The position numbers and the translations under genes were made by a program. A DNA stretch of 24,992 nucleotides. Source: an uncultured Lachnospiraceae bacterium. Lineage in GTDB: Bacteria > Bacillota > Clostridia > Lachnospirales > Lachnospiraceae. The notes under the pieces are model-generated. The model was given only the letters and a program-made list of their open reading frames with translations, did not search any database and had not been told where the DNA came from. This document shows positions 6,919-15,494 of this stretch, piece by piece; positions within the stretch are counted from its first letter, which is position 1; the number at the start of each line of letters is the position of its first letter. The DNA lies in assembly GCA_900549995.1 (NCBI GenBank), contig URQQ01000057.1:1-24992 (forward strand), written 5' to 3'.

Positions 6919-8303
6919 TGGAAACGATACAAAAGAAGGGAAATCCGCTGGGATATGCGCCAATTGGGAAACTTCTGATGCAGTTCGCGCTGCCGTCAGT
7001 TATCTCAATGCTTGTGAACTCCCTGTACAATATTGTGGATCAGATTTTTATCGGACAGGGGATTGGATATCTGGGAAATGCGGCGACAACGATTGCGTTC
7101 CCGATTATGACGATTATCCTGGCAGCTTCAACACTGCTTGGGGCGGGCGGAAGTTCCTATGCCGCAATTAAGATGGGAGAGAAGAAAGAGGAGGAAGCGG
7201 AAAAAACGCTCGGGAATGTGTTTCTGCTTCTTGTAGGGATCGGGCTTTTAATTCTGATACTTGGCTATCTGTTTATGACTCCGATGCTGAAAGTGTTCGG
7301 TGCTACGGAAAATACGATGGAATATGCAAGGCAGTATACCTCAATTATACTGATCGGCGCGCCGTTTAATATGCTGGGGGTTGGTCTTTCGAATATGGCA
7401 AGAACAGATGGAAGTCCGTCGCTTTCCATGTACAGCATTGTGATCGGGGCAGTGTTAAATACAATTCTTGACCCGATTTATATCTTTGTATTTCACTGGG
7501 GTGTTGCAGGTGCGGCAATCGCAACGATCACCTCTCAGATTATCTCTGCAGTTGTCCTCATTGTCTACTTTGTAAAGAAGGGCAAGCATATGCGACTGAA
7601 TAAGAAATGTCTTCATTTTGACGGGATGATCTGCAGGAACGCGGCAGCTCTTGGAATTTCCAGCGGAATCACACAGATTTCGAGTACTATTCTTCAGATT
7701 GTACTGAACAATTCGCTTGTCTTCTACGGGAACAAGACGGATGTCGGCGGTGATATTGCACTGAGTGCGATGGGGATTGTAATGAAAGTAAGCATGATTA
7801 TCGTGTCCATCTGCATTGGAATTGGGATCGGGGCCCAGCCGATTCTTGGGTTCAACCGGGGAGCAGGGAATTATAAACGGATCCGGAGGACGTTCGTGCT
7901 GGCGGTTACGGCAGCGACGGTATTCTGCATCATTGGGTGGCTGGCCTGCCAGATTTTCCCGGGACCGATTTTATCCATTTTCGGAACACAGAGTGAAAAG
8001 TTCAGTGAGTTTGCAATAAAATGTATGAGGATTTATATGCTTGGAGTATTTACAGCAGGGTTCCAGGTGGTATCTACCAGCTATTTCCAGGCGACCGGGC
8101 AGCCGGTAAAAGCATCGATTCTCTCCACACTGCGCCAGCTGCTGCTCTTAATTCCAATGATTCTGATTCTTCCCATATTCTTTGGACTTCAGGGGATTCT
8201 GTATGCGGGACCCGTGGCAGACATCAGTTCGTTCCTTGCAGTATTGTGTTTTGTTGTACATGAATTAAGGAAGTTAAATAAGAAAATAGCAGAAACAGCT
8301 TAG
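6918..8303 (+). CDS. MATE-family multidrug efflux transporter
   Basis: A 461-aa membrane protein with about twelve hydrophobic segments. It opens with the typical GKLLMQFALPSVISMLVNSLYNIVD region (split: GKLLMQFALPSV, ISMLVNSLYNIVD) and contains NMLGVGLSNMARTDGSP and LNTILDPIYIF, both characteristic of the DinF/NorM-like bacterial MATE group. Such pumps export cationic drugs, dyes or metabolites in exchange for sodium or protons. It overlaps marR by one base and is followed by a strong terminator, so marR-MATE is a two-gene operon. The substrate cannot be predicted. Confidence 0.92.
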   Translation: METIQKKGNPLGYAPIGKLLMQFALPSVISMLVNSLYNIVDQIFIGQGIGYLGNAATTIAFPIMTIILAASTLLGAGGSSYAAIKMGEKKEEEAEKTLGNVFLLLVGIGLLILILGYLFMTPMLKVFGATENTMEYARQYTSIILIGAPFNMLGVGLSNMARTDGSPSLSMYSIVIGAVLNTILDPIYIFVFHWGVAGAAIATITSQIISAVVLIVYFVKKGKHMRLNKKCLHFDGMICRNAAALGISSGITQISSTILQIVLNNSLVFYGNKTDVGGDIALSAMGIVMKVSMIIVSICIGIGIGAQPILGFNRGAGNYKRIRRTFVLAVTAATVFCIIGWLACQIFPGPILSIFGTQSEKFSEFAIKCMRIYMLGVFTAGFQVVSTSYFQATGQPVKASILSTLRQLLLLIPMILILPIFFGLQGILYAGPVADISSFLAVLCFVVHELRKLNKKIAETA

Positions 8304-8320
8304 GGAATCTAAGCAGAGAA

Positions 8321-8366
8321 AAAGAGTCTCAGGGAACAATCATGGTTCTCTGAGACTCTTTTTTTT
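8321..8366. terminator. Bidirectional rho-independent terminator
   Basis: GAGTCTCAGGGAAC (8324-8337) pairs with GTTCTCTGAGACTC (8345-8358) over 14 bp with one G-U pair and a seven-base loop. A-runs precede it (with an AGAGAAAAA stretch from 8315) and eight T residues follow (8359-8366). It ends the marR-MATE transcript and, on the other strand, the zinc-ribbon gene whose stop is at 8368. Confidence 0.92.
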
Positions 8367-8367
8367 G

Positions 8368-8775
8368 TCAGCTTTTCCGCTCAAACTGTGTATGGCACTT
8401 GGGACAGGTGATGCAGATGCGGCCCTTTCCTTTTGGAATCCGGATCTTCTGACGGCAGTTCGGACAGGTGTAGATATGGTTTGTTTTCCGATCCTGCATA
8501 TGACTTTTGCTGCGGAGAAACGGGGCAGTCACTTTGTTCTTGATCTGCAGGAATTTTACATTCTCCTGATAACGTTTCTGGATATTGCGTGAGAACATCC
8601 GGAAATACAGATAGACCAGCAAAGCCAGTGATACAAAACTTAAGACCTGCCGCAGAGACTGGCCTGGCAGGAAAAGATTAATAATAATACAGGCAAATAC
8701 AGTTCCGACAATGAATTTGGAAAACGAGTCCGCTCCATATCTGCCAATCATAAAACGCTGTAATTTTTCTTTCAT
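8368..8775 (-). CDS. Two-helix membrane protein with C-terminal zinc ribbon
   Basis: A 135-aa protein. Residues about 20-37 and 41-60 form two hydrophobic helices. A basic linker follows, then a C-terminal zinc ribbon with CPNC (104-107) and CPKC (124-127) plus Cys121. The core IRIPKGKG between the knuckles is typical of small zinc-ribbon proteins common in Lachnospiraceae, none of known function as far as I know. The start has GGAGT eight bases upstream on the minus strand. It is transcribed divergently from pyrH across about 200 bases and convergently with the MATE gene, sharing its terminator. A possible minus-strand promoter (TTTACG, 17 bases, TATATC) lies about 8826-8854 but is weak. Confidence 0.8.
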   Translation of the reverse strand: MKEKLQRFMIGRYGADSFSKFIVGTVFACIIINLFLPGQSLRQVLSFVSLALLVYLYFRMFSRNIQKRYQENVKFLQIKNKVTAPFLRSKSHMQDRKTNHIYTCPNCRQKIRIPKGKGRICITCPKCHTQFERKS

Positions 8776-8900
8776 TACAATTCACTCCTTATGGCAAAAG
8801 GATACCATATGGATAGAAGAAAGGATATACTAAAAATATAAATAATCGTAAAATTTTTATGAACTACAGTGCCGCAAAGCATCAGTTCTTTTGTTTTGTA

Positions 8901-8929
8901 TTCCATTTTGAAAAAAGATATGATATACT
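8901..8929 (+). promoter_or_regulatory. Extended -10 promoter of the pyrH operon
   Basis: The -10 box TATACT (8924-8929) is preceded by TGA, giving the TGn extension. A weak -35, TTCCAT (8901-8906), lies 17 bases upstream. The inferred start near 8936 leaves a leader of about 40 bases before pyrH. The rest of the divergent region 8776-8974 is A/T-rich with no other clear element. Confidence 0.6.
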
Positions 8930-8974
8930 CTACAGTAAGTATGAAAACAAGAAAACAGAATAAGGAGCAGACAG

Positions 8975-9670
8975 ATGAAAAGAGTATTGTTAAAGCTAAG
9001 TGGCGAGGCACTGGCGGGCGATAAAAAAACCGGTTTTGATGAAGCTACATGCATAGGAGTTGCCAGACAGGTGAAGACGCTTGTTGATCAGGGAATCCAG
9101 GTTGCGGTAGTTACCGGCGGGGGAAACTTCTGGCGTGGAAGGACAAGTGAGACGATTGACCGTACGAAGGCAGACCAGATCGGGATGCTTGCAACTGTCA
9201 TGAATTGTATTTATGTCTCAGACATCTTCAGGCATGTGGGAATGAAGACAGAGATATTTACGCCGTTTACCTGCGGGGCATTTACAAAATTATTTTCTAA
9301 AGATGCTTCTGTCGAAGCTCTTTCGGAAGGGAAAGTTATTTTCTTTGCAGGCGGGACAGGCCATCCTTATTTTTCGACAGATACAGGTGCTGTGCTCCGT
9401 GCAATTGAAATCGAGGCAGACGCAATGCTGCTTGCCAAGGCAATTGACGGAATCTATGACAGTGATCCTAAGGTAAACCCGGAGGCAAAGAAGTATGATG
9501 AGATCAGTATTCAGGAAGTGATTGACCAGAAGCTTGCGGCGGTAGATTTAACTGCATCCATTATGTGCATGGAGAATAAGATGCCGATGCTGGTGTTCGG
9601 GCTGAATGAAGAGAACAGTATAGTAGAGACAATCAGCGGAACATTTACAGGGACAAAAGTGACGGTATAA
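8975..9670 (+). CDS. pyrH: Uridylate (UMP) kinase
   Basis: A 231-aa cytosolic enzyme of the amino-acid-kinase fold that makes UDP from UMP and ATP, an essential pyrimidine nucleotide step. Family motifs are LKLSGEALAG at the N-terminus (phosphate binding), VVTGGGNFWRG, DQIGMLATVMN, and YDSDPKVNPEAKKY in the ATP-binding region. Length is normal for bacterial PyrH. AAGGAG lies eight bases before ATG 8975. It heads the operon with frr 22-37 bases downstream, the usual Firmicute pairing. Confidence 0.97.
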   Translation: MKRVLLKLSGEALAGDKKTGFDEATCIGVARQVKTLVDQGIQVAVVTGGGNFWRGRTSETIDRTKADQIGMLATVMNCIYVSDIFRHVGMKTEIFTPFTCGAFTKLFSKDASVEALSEGKVIFFAGGTGHPYFSTDTGAVLRAIEIEADAMLLAKAIDGIYDSDPKVNPEAKKYDEISIQEVIDQKLAAVDLTASIMCMENKMPMLVFGLNEENSIVETISGTFTGTKVTV

Positions 9671-9707
9671 AAAGAATAAATCATGGGATGATATGGAGGA
9701 TATGATG

Positions 9708-10259
9708 ATGAATGAAAAATTAACAGTTTACGACAGCAAAATGACAAAAACAATTCACAGCCTGGAGTCTGAGCTTGCGACAATCCGAGCAGGCCGTGCG
9801 AATCCACATATTCTGGACAGACTCACTGTAGAATATTACGGAACACCGACACCAATCCAGCAGGTGGCAAATGTGTCTGTGCCTGAGGCAAGAATGATCC
9901 AGATCCAGCCATGGGAAAAAAGCATGGTGAAGGAGATTGAAAAAGCGATCCAGATGTCTGATATCGGAATTAATCCGACAAATGACGGCCAGATGATCCG
10001 TCTCGTATTCCCTGAGCTTACAGAGGAACGAAGAAAAGAACTTGTAAAAGATGTTAAGAAAAAAGGGGAAGCTGCAAAGGTAGCAATCCGCAACATCAGA
10101 CGTGACGGCAATGATGCATTCAAAAAGTTAAAAGGAAGTGATGTGTCAGAGGACGAGATCGCAGATCTGGAAGACCAGCTCCAGAAACTGACAGACAAAT
10201 ATATTGCAGAAGTAGACAAAATCTTAGAAGCAAAATCAAAAGAGGTACTTACTGTATAA
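9708..10259 (+). CDS. frr: Ribosome recycling factor
   Basis: A 183-aa RRF (family about 185 aa) that, with EF-G, splits post-termination ribosomes. Landmarks are TIRAGRANPHILDRL, VEYYGTPTPIQQVANVSVPE, and the long C-terminal coiled coil beginning ELTEERRKELVKDVKKKGE. The frame stays open to ATG 9693, but GGAGG at 9695-9699 lies inside that extension and is eight bases before ATG 9708, giving the normal MNEKL start; ATG 9702 and 9705 are less well placed. It follows pyrH directly, as in most Firmicutes. Confidence 0.97.
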   Translation: MNEKLTVYDSKMTKTIHSLESELATIRAGRANPHILDRLTVEYYGTPTPIQQVANVSVPEARMIQIQPWEKSMVKEIEKAIQMSDIGINPTNDGQMIRLVFPELTEERRKELVKDVKKKGEAAKVAIRNIRRDGNDAFKKLKGSDVSEDEIADLEDQLQKLTDKYIAEVDKILEAKSKEVLTV

Positions 10260-10292
10260 GGTTAAAATAATAAGAAGTAAAAGGAAGAGATG

Positions 10293-10327
10293 AGAGGGGC
10301 GGGCTGTAAGTGTGCTCCTCTTTATTT
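10293..10327 (+). terminator. Weak hairpin with T-rich tail between frr and uppS
   Basis: AGAGGGGC (10293-10300) can pair with GCTCCTCT (10314-10321) through eight pairs including a G-U, with a 13-base loop, followed by TTATTTT. It may partly terminate transcription after frr and lower expression of the downstream lipid genes. The large loop makes it a weak candidate. Confidence 0.35.
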
Positions 10328-10391
10328 TCGGTCACTGTGATGTGGTTCTGAGACCATGGCGGGGCGTTACGATTGTTGGGAGGAAAATAAT

Positions 10392-11102
10392 ATGAATGTA
10401 CCACAGCATATTGCGATTATATTAGACGGGAATGGGAGATGGGCGAAGGCCAGAAATATGCCCAGGAATTACGGACATGCCCAGGGCAGCAAGAATGTAG
10501 AGAGAATCTGTGAGGATGCATATAAGATGGGGGTAAAGTATCTCACAGTGTATGCTTTCTCTACGGAGAACTGGAACCGGCCGAAGAGTGAAGTGGATGC
10601 ACTGATGACTCTTCTGCGCAATTATATGAAAACATGCCTGAAAACGGCAGAAAAAAACCGTATGAGAGTACGGGTGCTTGGTGACCTGGATGGGCTGGAC
10701 GATGATATCAGGAACAGGATTATGCAGCTTGAAGAAGCGTCGAAAGACAATGACGGGCTCAATTTTCAGATTGCCATCAATTACGGAAGCCGGGACGAGA
10801 TGTTAAGAGCAATGAAAAAGTTCGGGAAAGACTGTGCAGAAGGCAGGGTGAATCCCGAGACGATCACGGATGAGATGTATGCAGATTATCTGGATACGGC
10901 CGGGATTCCGGATCCGGATCTTCTGATCCGTACAAGCGGTGAACAGAGGATTTCCAATTTCCTGTTATGGCAGCTGGCATATACCGAATTTTATTTTACC
11001 GATGTATTATGGCCGGATTTCACAAAAAAGGAATTGGCCAGGGCAATCGAGCAATATAATGAAAGAGACAGACGTTTCGGCGGGGTAAAGGAGGAAGAAT
11101 AA
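10392..11102 (+). CDS. uppS: Undecaprenyl diphosphate synthase (cis-prenyltransferase)
   Basis: A 236-aa enzyme that extends farnesyl-PP with isopentenyl-PP to C55-PP, the lipid carrier for peptidoglycan and wall polymers. The catalytic Asp12 sits in LDGNGRWAKAR. AFSTENWNRPKSEV and the C-terminal RTSGEQRISNFLLWQLAYTE (isopentenyl-PP site) are diagnostic. The frame extends upstream to ATG 10356, but TGGGAGG just before ATG 10392 and the normal N-terminus support the later start. Its stop overlaps the cdsA start by one base (TAATG). Confidence 0.96.
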   Translation: MNVPQHIAIILDGNGRWAKARNMPRNYGHAQGSKNVERICEDAYKMGVKYLTVYAFSTENWNRPKSEVDALMTLLRNYMKTCLKTAEKNRMRVRVLGDLDGLDDDIRNRIMQLEEASKDNDGLNFQIAINYGSRDEMLRAMKKFGKDCAEGRVNPETITDEMYADYLDTAGIPDPDLLIRTSGEQRISNFLLWQLAYTEFYFTDVLWPDFTKKELARAIEQYNERDRRFGGVKEEE

Positions 11103-11902
11103 TGTTTAAGACAAGACTGCTCAGCGGAATCGTGCTGGTAATCATAGCTCTGATCACGGTAATTGGCGGCGGGGATATTCTGTTTGCCACATTATTAATT
11201 ATCAGCCTGATTGGTATGAGTGAATTGTATAAAATACTTCATGTGAATAAAAAGCTTCTTGGAATTGTCGGGTATGCAGCCGCGGCTGTCTACTATTTCC
11301 TGATCCGTTTTCAAAAACAGGATATGGTGATGATGGCTGCAATCGCGTTTCTTGTGATCCTGATGGCCGTATATGTATTTTCCTATCCTCAGTATAAGGC
11401 AGATCAGGTCATGATGACTTACTTCGGATTCTTTTACGTAGCTGTGATGCTGTCGTATATATACCAGATACGGCTTTTGCAGAACGGGGCTTTTACGGTA
11501 TGGCTTGTATTTATCTGCTCCTGGGGATGTGATACCTGTGCTTACTGCGTGGGAATGCTGATCGGGAAACACAAGATGGCGCCGAAACTCAGTCCGAAAA
11601 AGTCTGTGGAAGGCGGAATCGGCGGAATTATCGGGGCGGCAGCAATCGGTGCTGTGTATGCGCTGATTGTCAATAAGACGGCGGCCAATGTGAGTCTGGA
11701 TGTTGTGTCATATGCAGTGATTGGCGGCGCAGGCGGGGCGATTTCCCAGATCGGAGACCTGGCAGCCTCTGCGATTAAGAGAAACCATGAGATCAAAGAC
11801 TATGGGAAGCTGATTCCCGGACACGGCGGAATTCTTGACCGTTTTGACAGTGTGATATTTACTGCACCGATCATTTACTATCTGTCTGTGGCACTGATGT
11901 AG
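11102..11902 (+). CDS. cdsA: Phosphatidate cytidylyltransferase (CDP-diacylglycerol synthase)
   Basis: A 266-aa membrane enzyme making CDP-diacylglycerol from CTP and phosphatidate, the branch point of phospholipid synthesis. About seven hydrophobic helices are visible. The C-terminal CDS signature starts at SAIKR (223-227), continues KDYGKLIPGHGGILDRFD (232-249), and has the conserved Lys-Asp and His-Gly-Gly-x-x-Asp-Arg-x-Asp. WGCDTCAY and SPKKSVEGGIGG (164-175) are also conserved. It is translationally coupled to uppS and followed by dxr after eleven bases. Confidence 0.96.
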   Translation: MFKTRLLSGIVLVIIALITVIGGGDILFATLLIISLIGMSELYKILHVNKKLLGIVGYAAAAVYYFLIRFQKQDMVMMAAIAFLVILMAVYVFSYPQYKADQVMMTYFGFFYVAVMLSYIYQIRLLQNGAFTVWLVFICSWGCDTCAYCVGMLIGKHKMAPKLSPKKSVEGGIGGIIGAAAIGAVYALIVNKTAANVSLDVVSYAVIGGAGGAISQIGDLAASAIKRNHEIKDYGKLIPGHGGILDRFDSVIFTAPIIYYLSVALM

Positions 11903-11913
11903 GGAGGAACAGG

Positions 11914-13056
11914 ATGAAGAAAATAGCAATCCTGGGTTCCACTGGTTCGATCGGAACCCAGACACTGGAAGTTGTAAGAGAAAATGGAGATATTGAAGTG
12001 ACGGCACTCTCTGCCGGAAGCAATATTAAGCTTCTGGAAGAACAGATCAGAGAATTCCATCCCAAATCAGCAGCTGTGTGGGAAGAGGAAAAGGCACGGG
12101 AGCTCAGGGAGAGAACCAAAGATCTGGATGTACGCATTTTATCCGGAATGGATGGGCTGATTGAGACGGCTGTCTGCAAAGACAGTGAGATTCTTGTCAC
12201 GGCAATTGTAGGAATGATCGGGATCAAGCCTACGATTGCTGCCATCAGGGCAGGGAAAGATATTGCGCTGGCCAACAAGGAGACACTGGTGACTGCGGGA
12301 CATATTATTATGCCGCTTGCCAGGGAATACGGAGTATCCATCCTTCCGGTGGACAGTGAACACAGCGCGATTTTCCAGTCTCTTCAGGGAGGGCAGGAGA
12401 AAGCGCTTCATAAAATACTGCTGACAGCGTCCGGAGGACCGTTCCGCGGCAGAAAGAAGCCGGAACTTCAAAAGATTCAGGTAGAGGATGCGCTGAAACA
12501 TCCGAACTGGGAGATGGGGAGGAAGATTACGATCGATTCTTCCACAATGGTGAATAAGGGGCTTGAGGTAATCGAGGCAAAATGGCTGTTTCGTGTAAAT
12601 ATTGAGCAGATTCAGGTTGTTGTACAGCCCCAGAGCATCATACATTCTATGGTAGAGTATGAAGACGGGGCAGTGATTGCGCAGCTTGGGACACCGGACA
12701 TGAAGCTCCCGATCCAATATGCTCTTTATTATCCCGAGAGACGTTACCTTCCGGGAGAGCGGCTTGATTTTGCAAAAATCGGGTCGATTACATTTGAAGA
12801 GCCGGATATGGAGACATTTACGGGATTAAAACTGGCGCTTCGTGCAGGCAAAGCAGAAGGTTCACTTCCAACAGTATTTAATGCCGCCAATGAGGCAGCT
12901 GTTGCGAGGTTTCTCGACCGCAGGATTTCTTATCCTGCAATCACAGAGATAATAGAAGACTGCATGGATGCACATAAGAACAGGATAAATCCATCTGTGG
13001 AGGAAATACTGGAAGTAGAGAGAGAGGTATATGAGCGAATAGAAAGCAGGTGGTAG
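11914..13056 (+). CDS. dxr: 1-deoxy-D-xylulose-5-phosphate reductoisomerase
   Basis: A 380-aa enzyme making MEP from DXP with NADPH, the committed step of the MEP isoprenoid route. The NADPH motif is LGSTGSIGTQTLEVV (7-21). Metal ligands are Asp147 and Glu149 in PVDSEHSAIFQ and Glu218 in VNKGLEVIEAKW. SGGPFRG (173-179) is the flexible-loop region that closes over the substrate. Start ATG 11914 follows GGGAGGA. Making isoprenoid precursors two genes after uppS is the usual Firmicute layout, and rseP starts two bases after its stop. Confidence 0.97.
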   Translation: MKKIAILGSTGSIGTQTLEVVRENGDIEVTALSAGSNIKLLEEQIREFHPKSAAVWEEEKARELRERTKDLDVRILSGMDGLIETAVCKDSEILVTAIVGMIGIKPTIAAIRAGKDIALANKETLVTAGHIIMPLAREYGVSILPVDSEHSAIFQSLQGGQEKALHKILLTASGGPFRGRKKPELQKIQVEDALKHPNWEMGRKITIDSSTMVNKGLEVIEAKWLFRVNIEQIQVVVQPQSIIHSMVEYEDGAVIAQLGTPDMKLPIQYALYYPERRYLPGERLDFAKIGSITFEEPDMETFTGLKLALRAGKAEGSLPTVFNAANEAAVARFLDRRISYPAITEIIEDCMDAHKNRINPSVEEILEVEREVYERIESRW

Positions 13057-13057
13057 G

Positions 13058-14095
13058 ATGATAGTAGGAATTTTACTGGCGTTGGTATTGTTTGGAATTG
13101 TCGTGATCTCACATGAGCTTGGGCATTTTCTGATAGCAAAGAAGAATGGAATCGAAGTGGAGGAATTCTCTGTCGGAATGGGGCCGTGTATTGCATCCAA
13201 GGTGATGGGAGGAACAAAATACAGCTTGAGGCTTCTGCCGATCGGCGGTGCATGTATGATGGGGGAAGACGATCCCGAGAACATATCAGAGGGAAGCTTT
13301 AACTCCAAGTCTGTGTGGGCGAGAATCAGTGTCATTGCAGCGGGGCCTGTCTTTAACTTTATACTGGCATTTATTTTTTCTGCAATTCTTGTGGCGTGGG
13401 TTGGTTGTGACCCTGCAGTAGTGTCCAGAATTTCCGAAGGGTATGCGGCCGAGGCAGCAGGATTGCAGGCCGGGGATAAAATCGTGAAATTAAATGATAA
13501 GCATATCAATATTTTCCGTGAAATCAGTATGTATAACCAGCTGCATCCTGGTGAGAAGGTCACCGTCACTTATGAGAGGGACGGGAAACGTCACGAGGCT
13601 GTACTGACTCCTCAGATGAAAGAAAATGACAGTTATTACCGGCTTGGAATCGAGGGCGGAGCGTATCAGAAAGCCAGCGCAGGGCAGGTGTTCCAGTATG
13701 GGTTATATGAAGTGAAGTACTGGATCTGTACGACGGTGGACAGTCTCAAAATGCTTCTGACCGGGAAGATCGGTGCTGACAGTCTGGCAGGTCCGGTCGG
13801 AATTGTCAATGTGGTGGAAGATACGTATCAGCAAAGCAAGCCCGGCGGCATCGGTGTGGTGATCATTAATCTGATGAATTTTGCCGTGCTGCTGTCTGCC
13901 AACCTTGGCGTTATGAATCTTCTCCCGTTTCCGGCGCTTGACGGAGGAAGGCTTGTCTTTTTGTTTTTCGAAGCCATCCGGGGGAAAAGGGTTCCGCCGG
14001 AGAAGGAAGGCATGGTTCATCTTGCAGGCATGGTTCTGCTGTTTGGACTTATGATATTTGTAATGTTTAACGATATCAAGCGGATTATCATGTGA
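13058..14095 (+). CDS. rseP: RseP/RasP-type site-2 zinc protease
   Basis: A 345-aa M50 intramembrane protease. The zinc site is HELGH (19-23) in the first helix. A PDZ domain lies roughly at 120-190 (SEGYAAEAAGLQAGDKIVKL is its start). The third zinc ligand is in NLLPFPALDGGRLVF (LDG motif), followed by two more helices. In Firmicutes this protease trims anti-sigma factors, cell-division proteins and signal-peptide remnants. The start lies two bases after the dxr stop, with AGGTGG inside the end of dxr as ribosome site. A strong terminator follows, so this is the last gene of the operon. Confidence 0.95.
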   Translation: MIVGILLALVLFGIVVISHELGHFLIAKKNGIEVEEFSVGMGPCIASKVMGGTKYSLRLLPIGGACMMGEDDPENISEGSFNSKSVWARISVIAAGPVFNFILAFIFSAILVAWVGCDPAVVSRISEGYAAEAAGLQAGDKIVKLNDKHINIFREISMYNQLHPGEKVTVTYERDGKRHEAVLTPQMKENDSYYRLGIEGGAYQKASAGQVFQYGLYEVKYWICTTVDSLKMLLTGKIGADSLAGPVGIVNVVEDTYQQSKPGGIGVVIINLMNFAVLLSANLGVMNLLPFPALDGGRLVFLFFEAIRGKRVPPEKEGMVHLAGMVLLFGLMIFVMFNDIKRIIM

Positions 14096-14104
14096 TGATA
14101 TATC

Positions 14105-14153
14105 AAAAAAGATCCGGCTTCGGGGAAAGGATTCCCGGAGCCGGATCTTTTTT
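14105..14153. terminator. Bidirectional rho-independent terminator
   Basis: GATCCGGCTTCGGG (14111-14124) pairs with CCCGGAGCCGGATC (14134-14147) with one wobble pair. A six-A run precedes (14105-14110) and a six-T run follows (14148-14153). It ends the pyrH-rseP operon and, from the other strand, the convergent SleC-like gene. Confidence 0.93.
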
Positions 14154-14193
14154 GGTCTGAGTGGTGCTGCTGCCAAAGTTACATTCTGACAGT

Positions 14194-15462
14194 TTAGACC
14201 AACTCTGCAATTCTTGAAACACCTACGTAGATCTCAGAGATTTTATACCAGGTACGGTAATCAACAGTTCCTGTCTGCGGCAGCCCAAATACAGACTGAA
14301 AGACGGTGACTGCCTCGGCGGTTGCAGGCCCATAGACTCCATCGGCAGTGATTTTGGGAATTAATGGATAAGCGCCTGCGATCACGTTGAGCTGTTCCTG
14401 CATCTGGCGGACTTTGTCGCCGGAAGAGCCGATTTCCAGCGTATAACCAGGCCAGGAGGAAGGGATACCGGAGATCTCCTGTGCCGTATTGATGTACATA
14501 TCGTCACCGTAATAGTAGCGGAGAATCTCAATCGGGGAGTAACCCTGTTCTCCAAGAGCCATTGAACCCCACTGTGTCATCCAGTTCGGGCAGCTGACAC
14601 GTCTGCCGTCACAGTACTGTGTCAGAATAGGCTGGCGTACATTCGGCCTTGAGAGATAGTCGGCAAAAAGTTCATCTACAATGACAGATATCGTGTCAAA
14701 TATATTTCGTTCCGGAATCCATTTGTGGTCAAATGCAGTGGAAGATGTGATGGTAAAATCATATCCCTGATTCCGGTACCATTCTGTATAGACCCGGTTT
14801 AATGTAAATGACATGATGGCAAGTACATTTGCCCGGATGGTATCTTCAGGCCAGGTAGCGTAGATTTCGCTGGAAGCCACATTTTTGATATAGTCTTTGT
14901 ACTTCACATAATAGTTGGAGGCTGTGGAATCCCGCGGGGATCCGTCATGTACAACAACATATTCAGGAACAACAACCCGGCTCAGTACGATCTCGCCGGT
15001 CTCATTCACTGGTTTGATCTCATCTTCCGGAATTTTGGGAGGATATTCTCCGTAAAGTGTATGTGCAGGAATGACAAATACTGCTTCTTCGTCGCGCGGC
15101 TCAATTGGGCTGAGTGTCACATTCTGGATGGCCTTTACGCTTGGAAGAATCTCTGCGCCGGAAATGATGACCGGTTCAAATCCCTCTGCCTGGATGTTCA
15201 GCGTATACTCGGAATAAGGCTGTTCTTCTATGGCAGGATTCAGGCTGTATTCCAGGGGAGGTGCGGCCAGCTCAATCGTCTCGGTCTGTCCGGAAGCATT
15301 GGTACTCAACTGTTCCAGTGTACTGTCCGGAACTCCGGTATAAGAAATACTGATGCTGGCATCGACAACTGGCCGGGAGGTGATGTCAGATGTGATATTG
15401 ATCTGGAGCTGGCCAAGATCAACAGCATTATCACGTTCCTGCATGGCTTTTATCAGGTTCAT
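14194..15462 (-). CDS. SleC-like spore cortex-lytic protein (SpoIID-like plus PG-binding)
   Basis: A 422-aa protein with no signal peptide at its N-terminus (MNLIKAMQERDNAVDLGQ). Residues 1-125 form a beta-rich pro-region-like part. Residues about 160-325 resemble a SpoIID/SleC lytic transglycosylase domain: WPEDTIRANVLAIMSFTLNR places Glu206 where SpoIID has its catalytic Glu. Residues about 342-415 are a PG_binding_1 domain (LEIGSSGDKVRQMQEQLN, DGVYGPATAEAV, FQ, GTVD). Length and order match clostridial SleC (about 430 aa), which is stored inactive in the spore coat, activated by Csp proteases and degrades cortex during germination. No csp gene is in the window. A mother-cell-type promoter sits upstream. 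An uncharacterised paralogue with another wall role remains possible. Confidence 0.72.
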   Translation of the reverse strand: MNLIKAMQERDNAVDLGQLQINITSDITSRPVVDASISISYTGVPDSTLEQLSTNASGQTETIELAAPPLEYSLNPAIEEQPYSEYTLNIQAEGFEPVIISGAEILPSVKAIQNVTLSPIEPRDEEAVFVIPAHTLYGEYPPKIPEDEIKPVNETGEIVLSRVVVPEYVVVHDGSPRDSTASNYYVKYKDYIKNVASSEIYATWPEDTIRANVLAIMSFTLNRVYTEWYRNQGYDFTITSSTAFDHKWIPERNIFDTISVIVDELFADYLSRPNVRQPILTQYCDGRRVSCPNWMTQWGSMALGEQGYSPIEILRYYYGDDMYINTAQEISGIPSSWPGYTLEIGSSGDKVRQMQEQLNVIAGAYPLIPKITADGVYGPATAEAVTVFQSVFGLPQTGTVDYRTWYKISEIYVGVSRIAELV

Positions 15463-15494
15463 TTACAAGGACCTCGCATATCTGCTCTTCTTTT

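Noticed and set aside
8775..9011. Minus-strand 78-codon frame, hydrophobic, whose stop overlaps the zinc-ribbon start (TAATG)
   Set aside because: It covers the pyrH promoter, leader and first codons, has no ribosome site at any internal Met, and is A/T-rich intergenic DNA read as hydrophobic codons.
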